Part shown: piece by piece, positions 30,163 to 43,547 of the stretch
How the letters are laid out: every line of letters begins with the position of its first letter
How positions within the stretch are numbered: position 1 is the stretch's first letter
Origin: an uncultured Erythrobacter sp.
GTDB taxonomy: Bacteria > Pseudomonadota > Alphaproteobacteria > Sphingomonadales > Sphingomonadaceae
Length of the DNA: 64,000 bases
Direction of reading: 5' to 3'
Assembly (NCBI GenBank): GCA_947502815.1
Contig: CANNBH010000001.1
Coordinates: 1,426,001 to 1,490,000 of the forward strand
The notes under the pieces: generated by a model
Seen by the model: the letters and a program-made list of their open reading frames with translations, nothing else
Databases searched by the model: none
What the model was told of the DNA's origin: nothing
Translations under genes and position numbers: made by a program

Positions 30163-31980
30163 ATGACTGACCTCTCCAAAATTCGCAACTTCTCTATCAT
30201 CGCTCATATCGATCATGGTAAAAGCACGCTCGCCGACCGGTTGATCCAATTCACCGGCGGACTGACAGAGCGTGAGATGTCCGCCCAAGTCCTCGATAAT
30301 ATGGATATCGAGAAAGAGCGCGGCATCACGATTAAGGCGCAAACCGTCCGGTTGAATTACACGGCCAAAGACGGCGAAACCTATCAGCTGAACCTGATGG
30401 ACACGCCCGGCCACGTCGATTTTGCTTATGAAGTGTCGCGCAGCCTTGCGGCGTGCGAAGGCGCTTTGTTGGTAGTAGACGCGGCGCAAGGGGTTGAGGC
30501 GCAAACCCTCGCCAACGTCTACCAATCCATTGAGCACGATCACGAAATCGTGCCGGTCATCAACAAAGTGGATTTACCGGCCGCCGAACCAGAGCGTGTG
30601 CGCGAGGAAATCGAAGAAGTGATCGGCCTCGATGCATCCGAAGCGGTGCTGGCCAGCGCGAAAAGCGGCATCGGCATCGAAGAAGTGCTCGAAGCCGTTA
30701 TTTCCAAGATTCCGCCGCCAAACGGCGAGCGCGATTTGCCGCTCAAGGCATCCTTGGTCGACAGCTGGTACGATCCCTATTTGGGCGTCGTCATTCTTGT
30801 GCGCGTGATCGAAGGGTTTCTGAACAAAGGGTTGAACATCAAGTTCATGCAGGGCGGCACGCAGCACCTGATCGACCGGGTTGGTTGCTTCACGCCGAAA
30901 CGCACGGATCTCGAAGAACTCGGCCCGGGTGAAATTGGCTTTATCACTGCGCAGATCAAAGAGGTGGAGCAAGCCCGTGTTGGTGACACAATCACGACGG
31001 TAAAGGGCGGGGCGGTCGAAGCGCTGGCGGGATATAAAGAAGTGCAGCCGGTTGTGTTCTGCGGTCTATTCCCCGTCGATGCCGCCGATTTTGAGAAACT
31101 GCGCGAAAGCATCGGGAAACTGCGCCTGAATGATGCAAGTTTCAGCTTTGAAATGGAAAGCTCCGCCGCGCTTGGCTTTGGTTTTCGTGCGGGTTTCCTT
31201 GGATTGTTACACTTGGAGATTATCCAAGAGCGATTGAGCCGCGAATACGACCTTGACCTGATCACCACCGCGCCTTCGGTTGTTTACCGTCTGCAATTGG
31301 GCAAGACCAAAAACGAAGCGGCAAAAGAGATCATGATCCACAACCCCGCCGACTGGCCGGATGTGAACCGTATCGACATGATCGAGGAACCTTGGATCAA
31401 AGCGGTGATCTACACGCCTGACGAATATCTCGGTGCGATCCTGAAATTGTGCCAAGATCGCCGTGGGATTCAGACCGATCTCACCTATGTCGGGGGGCGC
31501 GCTCAGGTAACCTATGAACTGCCCCTCAACGAAGTCGTGTTCGATTTCTACGACCGGTTGAAGAGCATTTCGCGCGGCTATGCCTCGTTCGATTACGAAC
31601 AGATTGGCCTGCGCGAGGGCGATTTGGTCAAGATGAACATCCTCGTCAACGCCGAACCGGTCGATGCGCTGTCATTGATCGTCCACGCCGGCGTTGCTGA
31701 GGAACGCGGGCGCGGAATGTGCGAACGGCTAAAAGACCTGATCCCGCGTCACCTGTTCAAAATCCCCGTGCAAGCGGCCATCGGCGGCAAGATTATCGCC
31801 CGTGAGACCATCGCTGCGATGCGCAAAGACGTGACCGCCAAATGCTATGGCGGCGATATTTCGCGCAAAAAGAAACTGTTGGAGAAGCAGAAAAAGGGTA
31901 AGGCCAAGATGCGCGAATACGGCAATGTCAGCATTCCGCAGGAAGCCTTTATCGCGGCGCTGCGAATGGGCGAGGAATAG
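30163..31980 (+). CDS. lepA: Elongation factor 4
   Basis: [28 protein letters not shown]-terminus [30 protein letters not shown]. Confidence 0.97.
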   Translation: MTDLSKIRNFSIIAHIDHGKSTLADRLIQFTGGLTEREMSAQVLDNMDIEKERGITIKAQTVRLNYTAKDGETYQLNLMDTPGHVDFAYEVSRSLAACEGALLVVDAAQGVEAQTLANVYQSIEHDHEIVPVINKVDLPAAEPERVREEIEEVIGLDASEAVLASAKSGIGIEEVLEAVISKIPPPNGERDLPLKASLVDSWYDPYLGVVILVRVIEGFLNKGLNIKFMQGGTQHLIDRVGCFTPKRTDLEELGPGEIGFITAQIKEVEQARVGDTITTVKGGAVEALAGYKEVQPVVFCGLFPVDAADFEKLRESIGKLRLNDASFSFEMESSAALGFGFRAGFLGLLHLEIIQERLSREYDLDLITTAPSVVYRLQLGKTKNEAAKEIMIHNPADWPDVNRIDMIEEPWIKAVIYTPDEYLGAILKLCQDRRGIQTDLTYVGGRAQVTYELPLNEVVFDFYDRLKSISRGYASFDYEQIGLREGDLVKMNILVNAEPVDALSLIVHAGVAEERGRGMCERLKDLIPRHLFKIPVQAAIGGKIIARETIAAMRKDVTAKCYGGDISRKKKLLEKQKKGKAKMREYGNVSIPQEAFIAALRMGEE

Positions 31981-31984
31981 GCCC

Positions 31985-33379
31985 CTAATCAATCACCAGT
32001 TTCAGCCGGATGACAAAGTTGGGCTGAGCCGCATTGTCCGCGGGGTTGAGCGAACCATCCGGCGTAAAGCGCACATGCGTGATTGCCGTGTCGGTGCCAT
32101 CACCGGCCGGTTGCGGCTCATAATCGAAATCGGTCCCGTTGATAGAGAACTCAACGCCATCATTCATGTCCAGATGGCCGCCCCAGTCCAATGTTAATCC
32201 GCTAACCGGGCTGCCTTCGACCAGCTCAAAGACATCGGCGCCGGTAACGACCAACCGCGCGTCTGCGGGGAGCGAATCGAGGATGTCGATTGTGGTGTCA
32301 TCAACCCGCTGCCCTGTGTTGGTCACCGTGATTTCGTAATTCACCGTGGCACCGGGCAGCGCAAACCCGCCCCCTTGGGTGTCTTCGAACGAAACGGACG
32401 CCTTGTTAACGTCTAGTCCGATTGGGCATGCCTCTTGTGCTGTGCTGGTCGTGACCTGGATGTTGGTGCAGATCGCAGCGCGCAGCGTAAAGTTGCTGGT
32501 TCGCAAATCCTGATAGGACCCGCCCGGTGGCTGCGCTTGAATTTCGATTGGGCCATCGCAGCACCCTTCGAAACCCAACGCCTCCAACCTGTGCCAGCCT
32601 GCTGGCAGGTTTCGTGTGTCTTCGAACACGTCGGCGTTGTTAAAACTGGTGGCCCACCAGATATCCTCGGTCCAATCGCCATCGACCAGTGTTTCACCAA
32701 GCCGGAAATGACCGCCGCGGCCAAAGTCGAAGCCTCCACGAAAACTCCATGTGCCCGCTTGGGCTGGAGGAACGTTGAGCAGGGTGCTGATGCACAACCC
32801 ATAGTCTCCGTTGCTCCCGCCAAGCGATCGGTTGTTGATCCGGAACACGTCCGACCGAATGACATCGGCAACGGTGGAGCCGGCGTCCTGAATCGCCTGG
32901 AGCCCGTCTTCGGCGTTTTGCGGATCGGTCTGCGACACGCGTGACAGCACGCGCAGTCCCGTCACGGGGAAAACTCCGGTCGCATTGGATGCCGAACCAA
33001 CAAAGGCATTGCCAAGGAAGAAATTGTAGGTCGCAGAGCTGCCCGCAGCCAATCCGGGTGGGCGGATAAAGATGGTCGCCTGCTGTGCCAAAGCATCCCA
33101 GCGTGAAATGAAGAAGGGTATTGCGGTGGTGTTGTCACTGGCAAAGACCCGCAAGTCCGCGCCGCTTGCGGTCATCGCGTAACCTGCCGGGAAATCGGCT
33201 GCGGTCAAATCCACGCGGATTTCATCGGAATGGGCGCTTGCCCCCGCCGTCGCGGTGACAGCAATGGAATGCGACCATTCGCAGCTAAGCCGGGCCTGCG
33301 CGGTGGAAGGCTGGGAAACGAAGGCGCTCCCACTCAAAAGCAACGCAAGCCAAATCACGACGGAGACGTGGAACTTCAT
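31985..33379 (-). CDS. Secreted protein with DUF2341-like N-region and DUF11-like C-region
   Basis: Signal-peptide-like start; EIRVDLTAADFPAGYAMTASGADLRVFASDNTTAIPFFI; GATVNYEITVTNTGQRVDDTTIDILDSLPADARLV. Confidence 0.65.
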   Translation of the reverse strand: MKFHVSVVIWLALLLSGSAFVSQPSTAQARLSCEWSHSIAVTATAGASAHSDEIRVDLTAADFPAGYAMTASGADLRVFASDNTTAIPFFISRWDALAQQATIFIRPPGLAAGSSATYNFFLGNAFVGSASNATGVFPVTGLRVLSRVSQTDPQNAEDGLQAIQDAGSTVADVIRSDVFRINNRSLGGSNGDYGLCISTLLNVPPAQAGTWSFRGGFDFGRGGHFRLGETLVDGDWTEDIWWATSFNNADVFEDTRNLPAGWHRLEALGFEGCCDGPIEIQAQPPGGSYQDLRTSNFTLRAAICTNIQVTTSTAQEACPIGLDVNKASVSFEDTQGGGFALPGATVNYEITVTNTGQRVDDTTIDILDSLPADARLVVTGADVFELVEGSPVSGLTLDWGGHLDMNDGVEFSINGTDFDYEPQPAGDGTDTAITHVRFTPDGSLNPADNAAQPNFVIRLKLVID

Positions 33380-33435
33380 GCCGGTAAGCTTACAAGCACG
33401 GGCGCGCTAAATCAAAAGCCGCTGTGTAAATACTC

Positions 33436-33604
33436 GTGTCTGCGATGCGGAAAAACATCGCCGGCATGTGCTACGGAGCGGTTTCTTCGCGTATGCAGAA
33501 GCCGCTGAAGTAGCAGAAGAAGGGCAAGGCGATGATGCGCGAAATGCGGCGATGTGGGCATTGCTCAGGACGCGTTTATTGCGGGGCTTAGGATATGAGA
33601 GGAG
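33436..33604 (+). pseudogene. Decayed duplicate of the lepA 3' end
   Basis: AMRKNIAGMCYGAVSSRMQKPLK*QKKGKAMMRE, then after a frameshift CGDVGIAQDAFIAGLRI*EE, against Lep[55 protein letters not shown]. Confidence 0.9.
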
Positions 33605-33674
33605 CAAAACATTGCCAGTTTGCAAATAAATGTAGATATATTCTTGAAATCCATTGAGGAAAATTGAGGGTGAA

Positions 33675-34610
33675 ATGGAATTCGATAACCCGATTTACAA
33701 GGTTTTAGCCCATAATGACACTGGCGATGCAGCTGGCCATCAAGGAGGATTCGTTCTACCAAAGGCTTTAGAGGATTACTTGCCGTTACTTAGAAATGAA
33801 ACGACCTCTCAAAATCCGACAGTCGGTATTTCTATTAAAGCAGACTTGTTTGTTGGTAGTCGGTTTCTAGAAGCTGTAGAGACGCGATATCAGTATCAAA
33901 CTTGGGGTGGGGCAAGATCGCCAGAACGTCGAATAACTGGCGGTATCGGCAATCTACGTAACGCCGCTACCAAAGATGACATATTGATCATTGAGCGGGG
34001 CATAGAGGATGAGGCACGCTATCGCTTTACCCTGATCAAGAACGATCACCCAAAGTATGGTGACTTGATCAAGAGTTTTGGGAGTAGCCGTTGGGGCATA
34101 CTTGACCCGAAACGAACCCCTGTTCCGGAAACTGCAATAGACGAGGCGGTGCTCGAAATTGTGGAAGCAAGAGAAACACCTTTTGCGATGTTTGATACTG
34201 AGGTTGGTCACGCTGAAAGCCGCATCCGTCGAATTTCAAGAGGGCGTGCTTTCGGGCGGTTGGTCCGAGATGCTTACTGCGATGAGTGTGCGATCTGTGC
34301 CAGTGGTTATCGGCATCCTGATGGAAGGTCAGAACTCGAAGCTGGCCATGTTGTATCTCGCTCAAAAAGGGGCTCCGATGACGTTCGCAATGGATTGCTC
34401 TTGTGTCGCGGCCATCACTGGGCATTTGATAGTGGCCTATTCGGGATTGATGACAACTACCAGATTTTGATCGCTCAAGCAGCTGAAAATATTGCTCAAA
34501 ATGCTTCGTTAATTGAGTACCATGGGCGTCAGATTCGTTTGCCCGTATTAGTCGCAAATCATCCGGCTCAAGAAGCGCTAGCATGGCATCGGGTTAACGT
34601 TATGATCTAA
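33675..34610 (+). CDS. Predicted restriction endonuclease: EcoRII-N-like domain plus C-terminal HNH domain
   Basis: IYKVLAHNDTGDAAGHQGGFVLPK and PERRITGGIGNLRN resemble EcoRII N-domain; CDECAICASGYRHPDGRSELEAGHVVSRSKRGSDDVRNGLLLCRGHHWAFDSGLFGID is HNH_2-like. Confidence 0.82.
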   Translation: MEFDNPIYKVLAHNDTGDAAGHQGGFVLPKALEDYLPLLRNETTSQNPTVGISIKADLFVGSRFLEAVETRYQYQTWGGARSPERRITGGIGNLRNAATKDDILIIERGIEDEARYRFTLIKNDHPKYGDLIKSFGSSRWGILDPKRTPVPETAIDEAVLEIVEARETPFAMFDTEVGHAESRIRRISRGRAFGRLVRDAYCDECAICASGYRHPDGRSELEAGHVVSRSKRGSDDVRNGLLLCRGHHWAFDSGLFGIDDNYQILIAQAAENIAQNASLIEYHGRQIRLPVLVANHPAQEALAWHRVNVMI

Positions 34611-34652
34611 ATGGAAGATCCTTTTGTCTAACCACAAGTTGAACTAGTGCAT

Positions 34653-35669
34653 TTAAGCTGCTTTGGAACTGACCCTGTTTTGAGCCAAGGCTGCAAAAAG
34701 ATATGGCTTAATTGCATCTGCGATAAACTCTACGACTGGTACTACAACAGCATTGCCAAATTGGCGATATGCTTGGGTGTCCGACACATCGGGTGGGATG
34801 ACCCACTTCCTTTCCCCGTGTTCGAAACCCATCAGCCGTGCACACTCTTGTGGAGTTAGCCGTCTTGGGCGATGTCCCGGTTGTGCAATGAGAATTTCCG
34901 AGCCGTCTTTGTGATAGCGCGCCGACAGAGTGCGTGCCACGTCGTCAGGACCACATAATCCGAAGCCGAACCCGTTGCCTTTAGCTTCATGCTTGGCTTT
35001 GTAGCCTTGAAGATAATCCCAAAGACGCGGCGTTAGCGTATACTTTGGATCGACCAACGAATTGGGTTCAAGAATCGAACCTAATTTGGGCGAGGTATTA
35101 GGCAGTGCTAATTTGCCAATATCAAAAGAAGTTTCGTTTTTAAAACCGACAATGAAAACCCTTTCGCGTTTTTGAGGGACCCAAGGTGCGCTTGAAATGA
35201 CACGGTGTTGCACGTGATATCCAAGTTCATTCTCAAGGGCGTGCATCATTGTCGCGAACGTGTTGCCTTTGTCGTGGCGCTCAAGATTCTTGACGTTTTC
35301 TAAAACGAAGGCAGTCGGCTGGTGATGGCGAATTACATTCGCAGTATCGAAGAACAGAGTGCCCTGCGTGTCATCGAGGAAGCCATGTGGTCTTCCCAAT
35401 GAATTCTTCTTTGAAACTCCAGCGATTGAAAAAGGTTGGCACGGGAATCCGGCTAAGAGGACGTCAAATTCTGGAATTTGCGACGGGTCCTCCGAGTAAG
35501 GTTCAATATCTTCACCAAGAGGATGGTTATCTCGAAAATTTGCTTGGTAGGTTCGTCGCGCGTACTTGTCTCTCTCGGAGGTAAAAACGCACTGCCCTCC
35601 AAGATTGTCGAAGCCAATGCGCAATCCGCCAATTCCCGCGAAAAGATCGATAAACCGGAAATTTGGCAT
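34653..35669 (-). CDS. C5-cytosine DNA methyltransferase, Dcm/M.EcoRII-like
   Basis: [82 protein letters not shown]; start MPNFRF at 35669 behind aggaggcg. Confidence 0.95.
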   Translation of the reverse strand: MPNFRFIDLFAGIGGLRIGFDNLGGQCVFTSERDKYARRTYQANFRDNHPLGEDIEPYSEDPSQIPEFDVLLAGFPCQPFSIAGVSKKNSLGRPHGFLDDTQGTLFFDTANVIRHHQPTAFVLENVKNLERHDKGNTFATMMHALENELGYHVQHRVISSAPWVPQKRERVFIVGFKNETSFDIGKLALPNTSPKLGSILEPNSLVDPKYTLTPRLWDYLQGYKAKHEAKGNGFGFGLCGPDDVARTLSARYHKDGSEILIAQPGHRPRRLTPQECARLMGFEHGERKWVIPPDVSDTQAYRQFGNAVVVPVVEFIADAIKPYLFAALAQNRVSSKAA

Positions 35670-36200
35670 ATTCGCCTCCTTGCAACGAGCGTTAAGCAGA
35701 AACAATAGCAGAACACCGAGAAGAGTGCGAGTTAGGATTTGCTCGATCTCAATCCAACACTGCCACACATTGGATTGAGCCATAAGGTTCAATCACTAAG
35801 GCAAATTTTGAATGAGAATTAGGGCGTTTTCTAGACATTACGAAAACTCTCCCGGAAAGATCCTACATTTTGCCTTGATGATCTAAACGGGCAGCAAATT
35901 AATTGCACCTTTCACATCTCCATCCCCTCATGGACCGCTTTCCTACACTGCGCGGCAAAGCTATTGCCGTCCCATGCCGTTTGCTCAGAAATTTGCTGCT
36001 TGGTTCCTTGCAAAGCGCCCCGCGAAGGGCGGTCTTCAAGCCCAGCAGTATTTCGCCTTAGGACTGTGTAACATGCGGTCCATGTCTCTGGCTGAAAGTC
36101 TCTGCTTGAAAGCGTGCGCATTGCCTCTGGGGCAGGGCGTGCGGGAAAAACCCTTCAACTTCACTTGGCGTTCAGGCGCGCGCTGGCTATACGCGAGGCC

Positions 36201-36995
36201 ATGACTAAGACGATCCGCTCTCGCCTGACGCGCGCCACCTTGATGGGCGCGGCCTTTGCCACTCTTGCAGCATGCGGAGGCGGCTCTGGCAATGAAGACG
36301 TCGCTTACGTCGCGCGCGATGTCGAATCGCTCTATGCAGAGGCGCAGCGGCGGCTGGATGACGGCAACACTGTCCTTGCTGCGGCGTTGTTCGATGAAGT
36401 GGAGCGCCAGCACCCCTATTCGCCATGGGCCCGCCGCGCGCAGTTGATGAGCGCGTTCAGCTACTACATCGCGCGTGACTACAACAAAGCGATCCAGAAC
36501 TCTCAACGGTTCCTGTCGATCCACCCGGGCAACAAAGACGCGCCCTATGCCTATTACCTGATTGCGCTTTCCTACTACGAGCAAATCAGCGATGTGAACC
36601 GCGATCAGTCGATCACGGAGCAGGCGCAGATTGCGCTGCGCGAGGTGAACCGCCGGTTCCCGCAAACCGAATACGCCGCCGATGCGCGTCTAAAGCTTGA
36701 TCTGGTGTCCGATCACCTTGCGGGCAAAGAGATGGAAATTGGCCGCTATTACCAACGGTCTGGCCGGTGGCTTGCAGCGGCGCTGCGGTTCCGCAATGTG
36801 GTCGAAGAGTTTGAAACCACGAGCCACACACCAGAGGCTCTGTACCGTCTGACCGAAAGCAGCCTTGCGCTGGGGATTCGCGAAGAAGCGGTGAAATATG
36901 CCGCGGTGCTGGGTGCGAACTATCCCGGTACGGAGTGGTATGAGAAGGCTTTTGAGCTGGTCGGCGACCACGCCGGCGATGTCACCCCCAGCTAA
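36201..36995 (+). CDS. bamD: Outer membrane assembly lipoprotein BamD
   Basis: Lipobox-like LAACGGG; AEAQRRLDDGNTVLAAALFDEVERQHPYSPWARRAQLMSAFSYY. Confidence 0.92.
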   Translation: MTKTIRSRLTRATLMGAAFATLAACGGGSGNEDVAYVARDVESLYAEAQRRLDDGNTVLAAALFDEVERQHPYSPWARRAQLMSAFSYYIARDYNKAIQNSQRFLSIHPGNKDAPYAYYLIALSYYEQISDVNRDQSITEQAQIALREVNRRFPQTEYAADARLKLDLVSDHLAGKEMEIGRYYQRSGRWLAAALRFRNVVEEFETTSHTPEALYRLTESSLALGIREEAVKYAAVLGANYPGTEWYEKAFELVGDHAGDVTPS

Positions 36996-37047
36996 GAGAA
37001 GCTGATGTGGTGACGGGGCCAGATGATTGGGTTAGTGCAGCAATGCA

Positions 37048-38715
37048 ATGCTGACCCGTCTGTCCATCCGTAACATTGTCCTAATCGAAGCGCTCGACCT
37101 GGATTTCGCGCATGGCCTCGGCGTGCTTACGGGCGAGACGGGGGCGGGCAAATCGATCCTGCTCGATGCGCTTGGGCTGGTGCTGGGCGACCGGGCGGAA
37201 ACGTCGCTGGTCCGCGCCGGGGAGGCCAAGGCCAGCGTCACGGCGAGTTTCGAGTTTGCAAAGCTGCCCGCGCTGATCGAGGCGGCGCTGGACGAAGCGG
37301 ATTTGGAGATTGAGCCGGGCGAGCCGCTGCTGATCCGGCGTCAGGTCAAGGCTGATGGAGGCTCCAAAGCCTTCGTCAATGATCAACCCACCAGCGTGGC
37401 GCTGCTGCGCGAATTGGCACCCGCTTTGGTGGAGCTGCACGGCCAGCATGATGATCGCGGATTGGTGAACCCACGCGGGCACCGGATGTTGCTCGATCGC
37501 TATGCCGGCGTTGACCTTGGCGCGATTGAAGGGCGCTGGAAAAGATGGGCCAAGGCTGAGGCGAAACTGGCGGAGGCGCGCGCTGCGCAGGAACAGGCAA
37601 AGCTCGACGAGGATCTGCTGACGGCGCATTTGGCGGAGTTGACCACGCTTGAGCCAAAGGTGGGCGAGGAAGAGCAGCTCGCAGGCCAACGTTCCGACAT
37701 GCAAAAGGGCGAAAGACTGGCGGGCGAACTCGAAGACCTGCGCCATATCTGGGAGGGTTCGGATTCGCCGCTAGCCTCTCTGCGTGTTGCCGCGCGCAAG
37801 CTCGACCGGATTGCACCGGAGCACCCGATGTTGACGGAGGCGCTGGCGGCATTGGACCGTGCGGTCATCGAAGCGGGTGAGGCGGAAGACAAGTTGGAGG
37901 CGGCCGCGCGCGCATTGGTCCACGACCCGGCGGCGCTGGACGCGGCGGAGACGCGCCTGTTTGAACTGCGAGCGCTCGCACGCAAACATCGCTGCGACGT
38001 CGATGCTCTGCCCGAATTGATGGTGGAGATGCGCGCGAAGCTCGATGCGATTGAGGGCGGCGATGCGGAGCTGGGGGCGCTGGAGAAAGCCGCCCGTGAT
38101 GCGCGCGAAACCTATCTTAAAACGGCAGAGAAGGCACAGGCCGCGCGGATTAAAGCGGCCAAAGTGCTCGACAAAGCGGTGGCCGCAGAACTCGCTCCGC
38201 TTAAACTGGATGCCGCGCGCTTCCAGACCGCGATCAGCACTCTGCCGGAAGAGAAATGGGGCGCACACGGCATGGATGCCGCTGAGTTCCTAATTGCGAC
38301 CAACCCCGGTGCCGATTTCGCACCGCTCGCCAAGATCGCCTCGGGCGGGGAGCTGTCACGCTTTATCCTCGCGTTGAAAGTTGCGCTGGCGGAAAAAGGC
38401 GGGGCAGCGACCATCATCTTTGATGAAATCGACCGCGGTGTCGGCGGCGCTGTCGCATCGGCCATCGGCGAGCGTCTGGCGCGGCTTGCGAGCGCGGAGG
38501 GGCAATTATTGGCCGTCACCCACTCCCCCCAAGTCGCGGCGCGCGGCGGTATGCACTATATGATCGCAAAAGCATCGAGCGGCACAGTGACCAAAACCAG
38601 CGTCGTGTTGCTGGATGATGCTGGCCGCCAGGAAGAGATTGCGCGGATGCTTTCGGGCGCAGAAGTTACGCCAGAGGCGCGCGCGCAGGCGGATCGCTTA
38701 TTGGAGAATGTGTGA
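37048..38715 (+). CDS. recN: DNA repair protein RecN
   Basis: MLTRLSIRNIVLIEALDLDFAHGLGVLTGETGAGKSILLDALGLVLG; IFDEIDRGVGG. Confidence 0.96.
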   Translation: MLTRLSIRNIVLIEALDLDFAHGLGVLTGETGAGKSILLDALGLVLGDRAETSLVRAGEAKASVTASFEFAKLPALIEAALDEADLEIEPGEPLLIRRQVKADGGSKAFVNDQPTSVALLRELAPALVELHGQHDDRGLVNPRGHRMLLDRYAGVDLGAIEGRWKRWAKAEAKLAEARAAQEQAKLDEDLLTAHLAELTTLEPKVGEEEQLAGQRSDMQKGERLAGELEDLRHIWEGSDSPLASLRVAARKLDRIAPEHPMLTEALAALDRAVIEAGEAEDKLEAAARALVHDPAALDAAETRLFELRALARKHRCDVDALPELMVEMRAKLDAIEGGDAELGALEKAARDARETYLKTAEKAQAARIKAAKVLDKAVAAELAPLKLDAARFQTAISTLPEEKWGAHGMDAAEFLIATNPGADFAPLAKIASGGELSRFILALKVALAEKGGAATIIFDEIDRGVGGAVASAIGERLARLASAEGQLLAVTHSPQVAARGGMHYMIAKASSGTVTKTSVVLLDDAGRQEEIARMLSGAEVTPEARAQADRLLENV

Positions 38716-39218
38716 TGCGTTTCGCGCTACCTGTCTTGGGTTCTGTTTTGATTGCAGGCCTGCCGATCAATGCCGCTGCGGAGCAATCCGATAGAGCCAG
38801 ACAATTTGAACCGCTTTCGATACCGCGCGCGGCTGTGATTGAATTTGGCGAATGGCCGCTTGAACACGCCGATCCTGATGCCGTTGAGGCCATGCTGCGC
38901 CATGAAATCGCATGGGCGATGGACCGGTTTGGCGATGACTTGAAGTTCGCCTGTTTTGGTTTTTCTTATGGTGAGCCGAACCCAGAGTTTTTCGAACGGT
39001 TTGACGATGTGCCCTTGCGGTTGGAGGGGCGGCTCAATTGTTCTCCATACGTGGGGGAAGACGGTAAGTCGGTGCTCTTGGCGCTCAGCACGATCCGATG
39101 CGAAGTGGACACCTGCACGGCCAACACCGACGTGAGTTATGGTGATGTGATTGAGCCCGGTTTGCCTATAGTGGCACGCAAGGTGGATGGAGTTTGGGCC
39201 GTTCAGGTTGAGCGGTGA
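38715..39218 (+). CDS. Hypothetical secreted protein
   Basis: Signal-peptide-like N-terminus; start overlaps recN stop (tgATG). Confidence 0.55.
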   Translation: MRFALPVLGSVLIAGLPINAAAEQSDRARQFEPLSIPRAAVIEFGEWPLEHADPDAVEAMLRHEIAWAMDRFGDDLKFACFGFSYGEPNPEFFERFDDVPLRLEGRLNCSPYVGEDGKSVLLALSTIRCEVDTCTANTDVSYGDVIEPGLPIVARKVDGVWAVQVER

Positions 39219-39231
39219 TGGAGAGCGTTTG

Positions 39232-39683
39232 ATGGAAATTCTGGGCGGATCGTTGTTGGCGATCATTGCGTTGACGTTGTTGGGATCGGTTACGGCCTTG
39301 GCCTTCGCGTCCATGGCGGTGCTGGGTATCGTCACCGAAATGAGTTTTAAGCGGTTGTTTTTCGTGTCTTTTGGTTTGGGGCTGCTGGCTCCAATTCTGC
39401 TTGGAGTTTGGGTTGCGTCAGCGCTTTCTGATGATCGTGTTCAGCGCGATATCATGGCCGAATTTAATCAGGCGGTAACAGGATCAGAAAGCGTCGTAGA
39501 AGCCATTCCGCGCATCCGCGAACTACGCGAGCAATTGAGCGATGGCACGATTACGCCGGACCAATTTGAGGAGCAATTGGAGGCTCTGATCGAAGAACGG
39601 ACCGGCTCCCAGATTGAATTGGATGGCCCAGGTGTGACGATTGATGCGGAGACAGAGACGGATCGGTTGTTGGAGAGAGAGTG

Positions 39684-39684
<1 letters not shown>
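39232..39684 (+). CDS. Hypothetical membrane protein
   Basis: Two hydrophobic segments, then an acidic/helical C-terminus. Confidence 0.5.
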
Positions 39685-42359
<2,675 letters not shown>

Positions 42360-42360
<1 letters not shown>

Positions 42361-42860
42361 TGGACCTTTTGCGCGAACTTCACCCTCAGGCGGTGCGCAT
42401 CGCCGATCTGCTGCGTGCTCGCAATGAGAAAGTGGCCGTTGCAGACGGGGCAACAGGCGGATTAATCGGAGCGAGTTTGCTGACCGTGCCGGGCGCGCTT
42501 AAATTCTATGTTGGCGGCGGGATCGTCTACTCCTTCAAGGCGCGCGATGCGCTGTTTGATTTACCGCGTGACGCCTATGAAGGGATGCGTTCTGTCACCG
42601 AAGAATATGCGCTGCTTCAAGCGCGCGCGATCCGCGACCGATTGGGCGCAGCGTGGGGCATCGCGGAAAGCGGATCAGCTGGGGCCAGCAAACACCCCTT
42701 GGGCGTTGCATCAGGCCGCAGCATATCGGCGGTCGCGGGGCCTGAATTTTACCAAACCGCGTTGACAGAGACGCAAAGCGATGACCGCATTGACAATATG
42801 GCGGCCTTTACCCGCGGCGCTTTGAACCTGCTTGAAGAGGCTCTGATCCGCGCTGGATAA
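42360..42860 (+). CDS. CinA C-terminal family protein (nicotinamide-nucleotide amidase-like)
   Basis: EKVAVADGATGGLIGASLLTVPGALKFYVGGGIVYS; start overlaps ligA stop. Confidence 0.8.
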
Positions 42861-42863
42861 GGA

Positions 42864-43547
42864 TTAGGGCGCGCGCGGAACCCACTTCATCACGCCGCCG
42901 GGCAATGGCGACCAGATCCCAACATTGACGCCAGCAGCGGCCAATTGATCCGATGTCCATTGGTTGCACGTGTTGGCGATATGATAGGTGCCGCGCGCGC
43001 TGTAAAACACGTCGTGACTGCCATATCCGGGCAGGACCTCGTGATCAGACGCGCTGACCAGGTGGCTTTCCACCGCCTGTGTCAAAGCGCGATATTCGGA
43101 CGCTCTTAAACGCAAGACACGGTAATCATCTGCGGGGGCAGGGCGGACATAATGCGCCACATGCAGCACCGCCTCTCCCCCGGTCATTGCGCCGACTGCC
43201 GTCGAAAGGGTGAGGTCCGTCCATTCGGGCGTTTCAAGGAAGAACGAGCGCTCACCCCAACTGACCGCCACATGGGTGTAAGGTTGGTCGCTGGCGACAA
43301 TATCGCTGGCGGGGAACACGGCTCGCCAATCTTTTTCTGCCGTGACCAAAGGCATGGCGATTTCTGTGTGAATGCCGTTGCTGCCGACCATAATTTCGAT
43401 CGTGCGTTCATCGGCGGCGACGGGTTCGGTCCAATCGACGCCTCGCCCAATCGAGGAACCGATCCACGCCACCAATGCGAACAGCAGCACAGCCGAGACA
43501 AGGGCTATGGCGGCCCATTTCGCGATGACTTTGGCCTTACCGAGCAT
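42864..43547 (-). CDS. DUF2459/TIGR02117 family protein
   Basis: IEIMVGSNGIHTEIAMPLVT...VAVSWGERSFFLETPEW...NTCNQWTSDQLAAAGV. Confidence 0.8.
   Translation of the reverse strand: MLGKAKVIAKWAAIALVSAVLLFALVAWIGSSIGRGVDWTEPVAADERTIEIMVGSNGIHTEIAMPLVTAEKDWRAVFPASDIVASDQPYTHVAVSWGERSFFLETPEWTDLTLSTAVGAMTGGEAVLHVAHYVRPAPADDYRVLRLRASEYRALTQAVESHLVSASDHEVLPGYGSHDVFYSARGTYHIANTCNQWTSDQLAAAGVNVGIWSPLPGGVMKWVPRAP

Noticed and set aside
35912-36204. Small ORFs upstream of bamD on both strands
   Set aside because: No RBS or recognisable protein; likely non-coding
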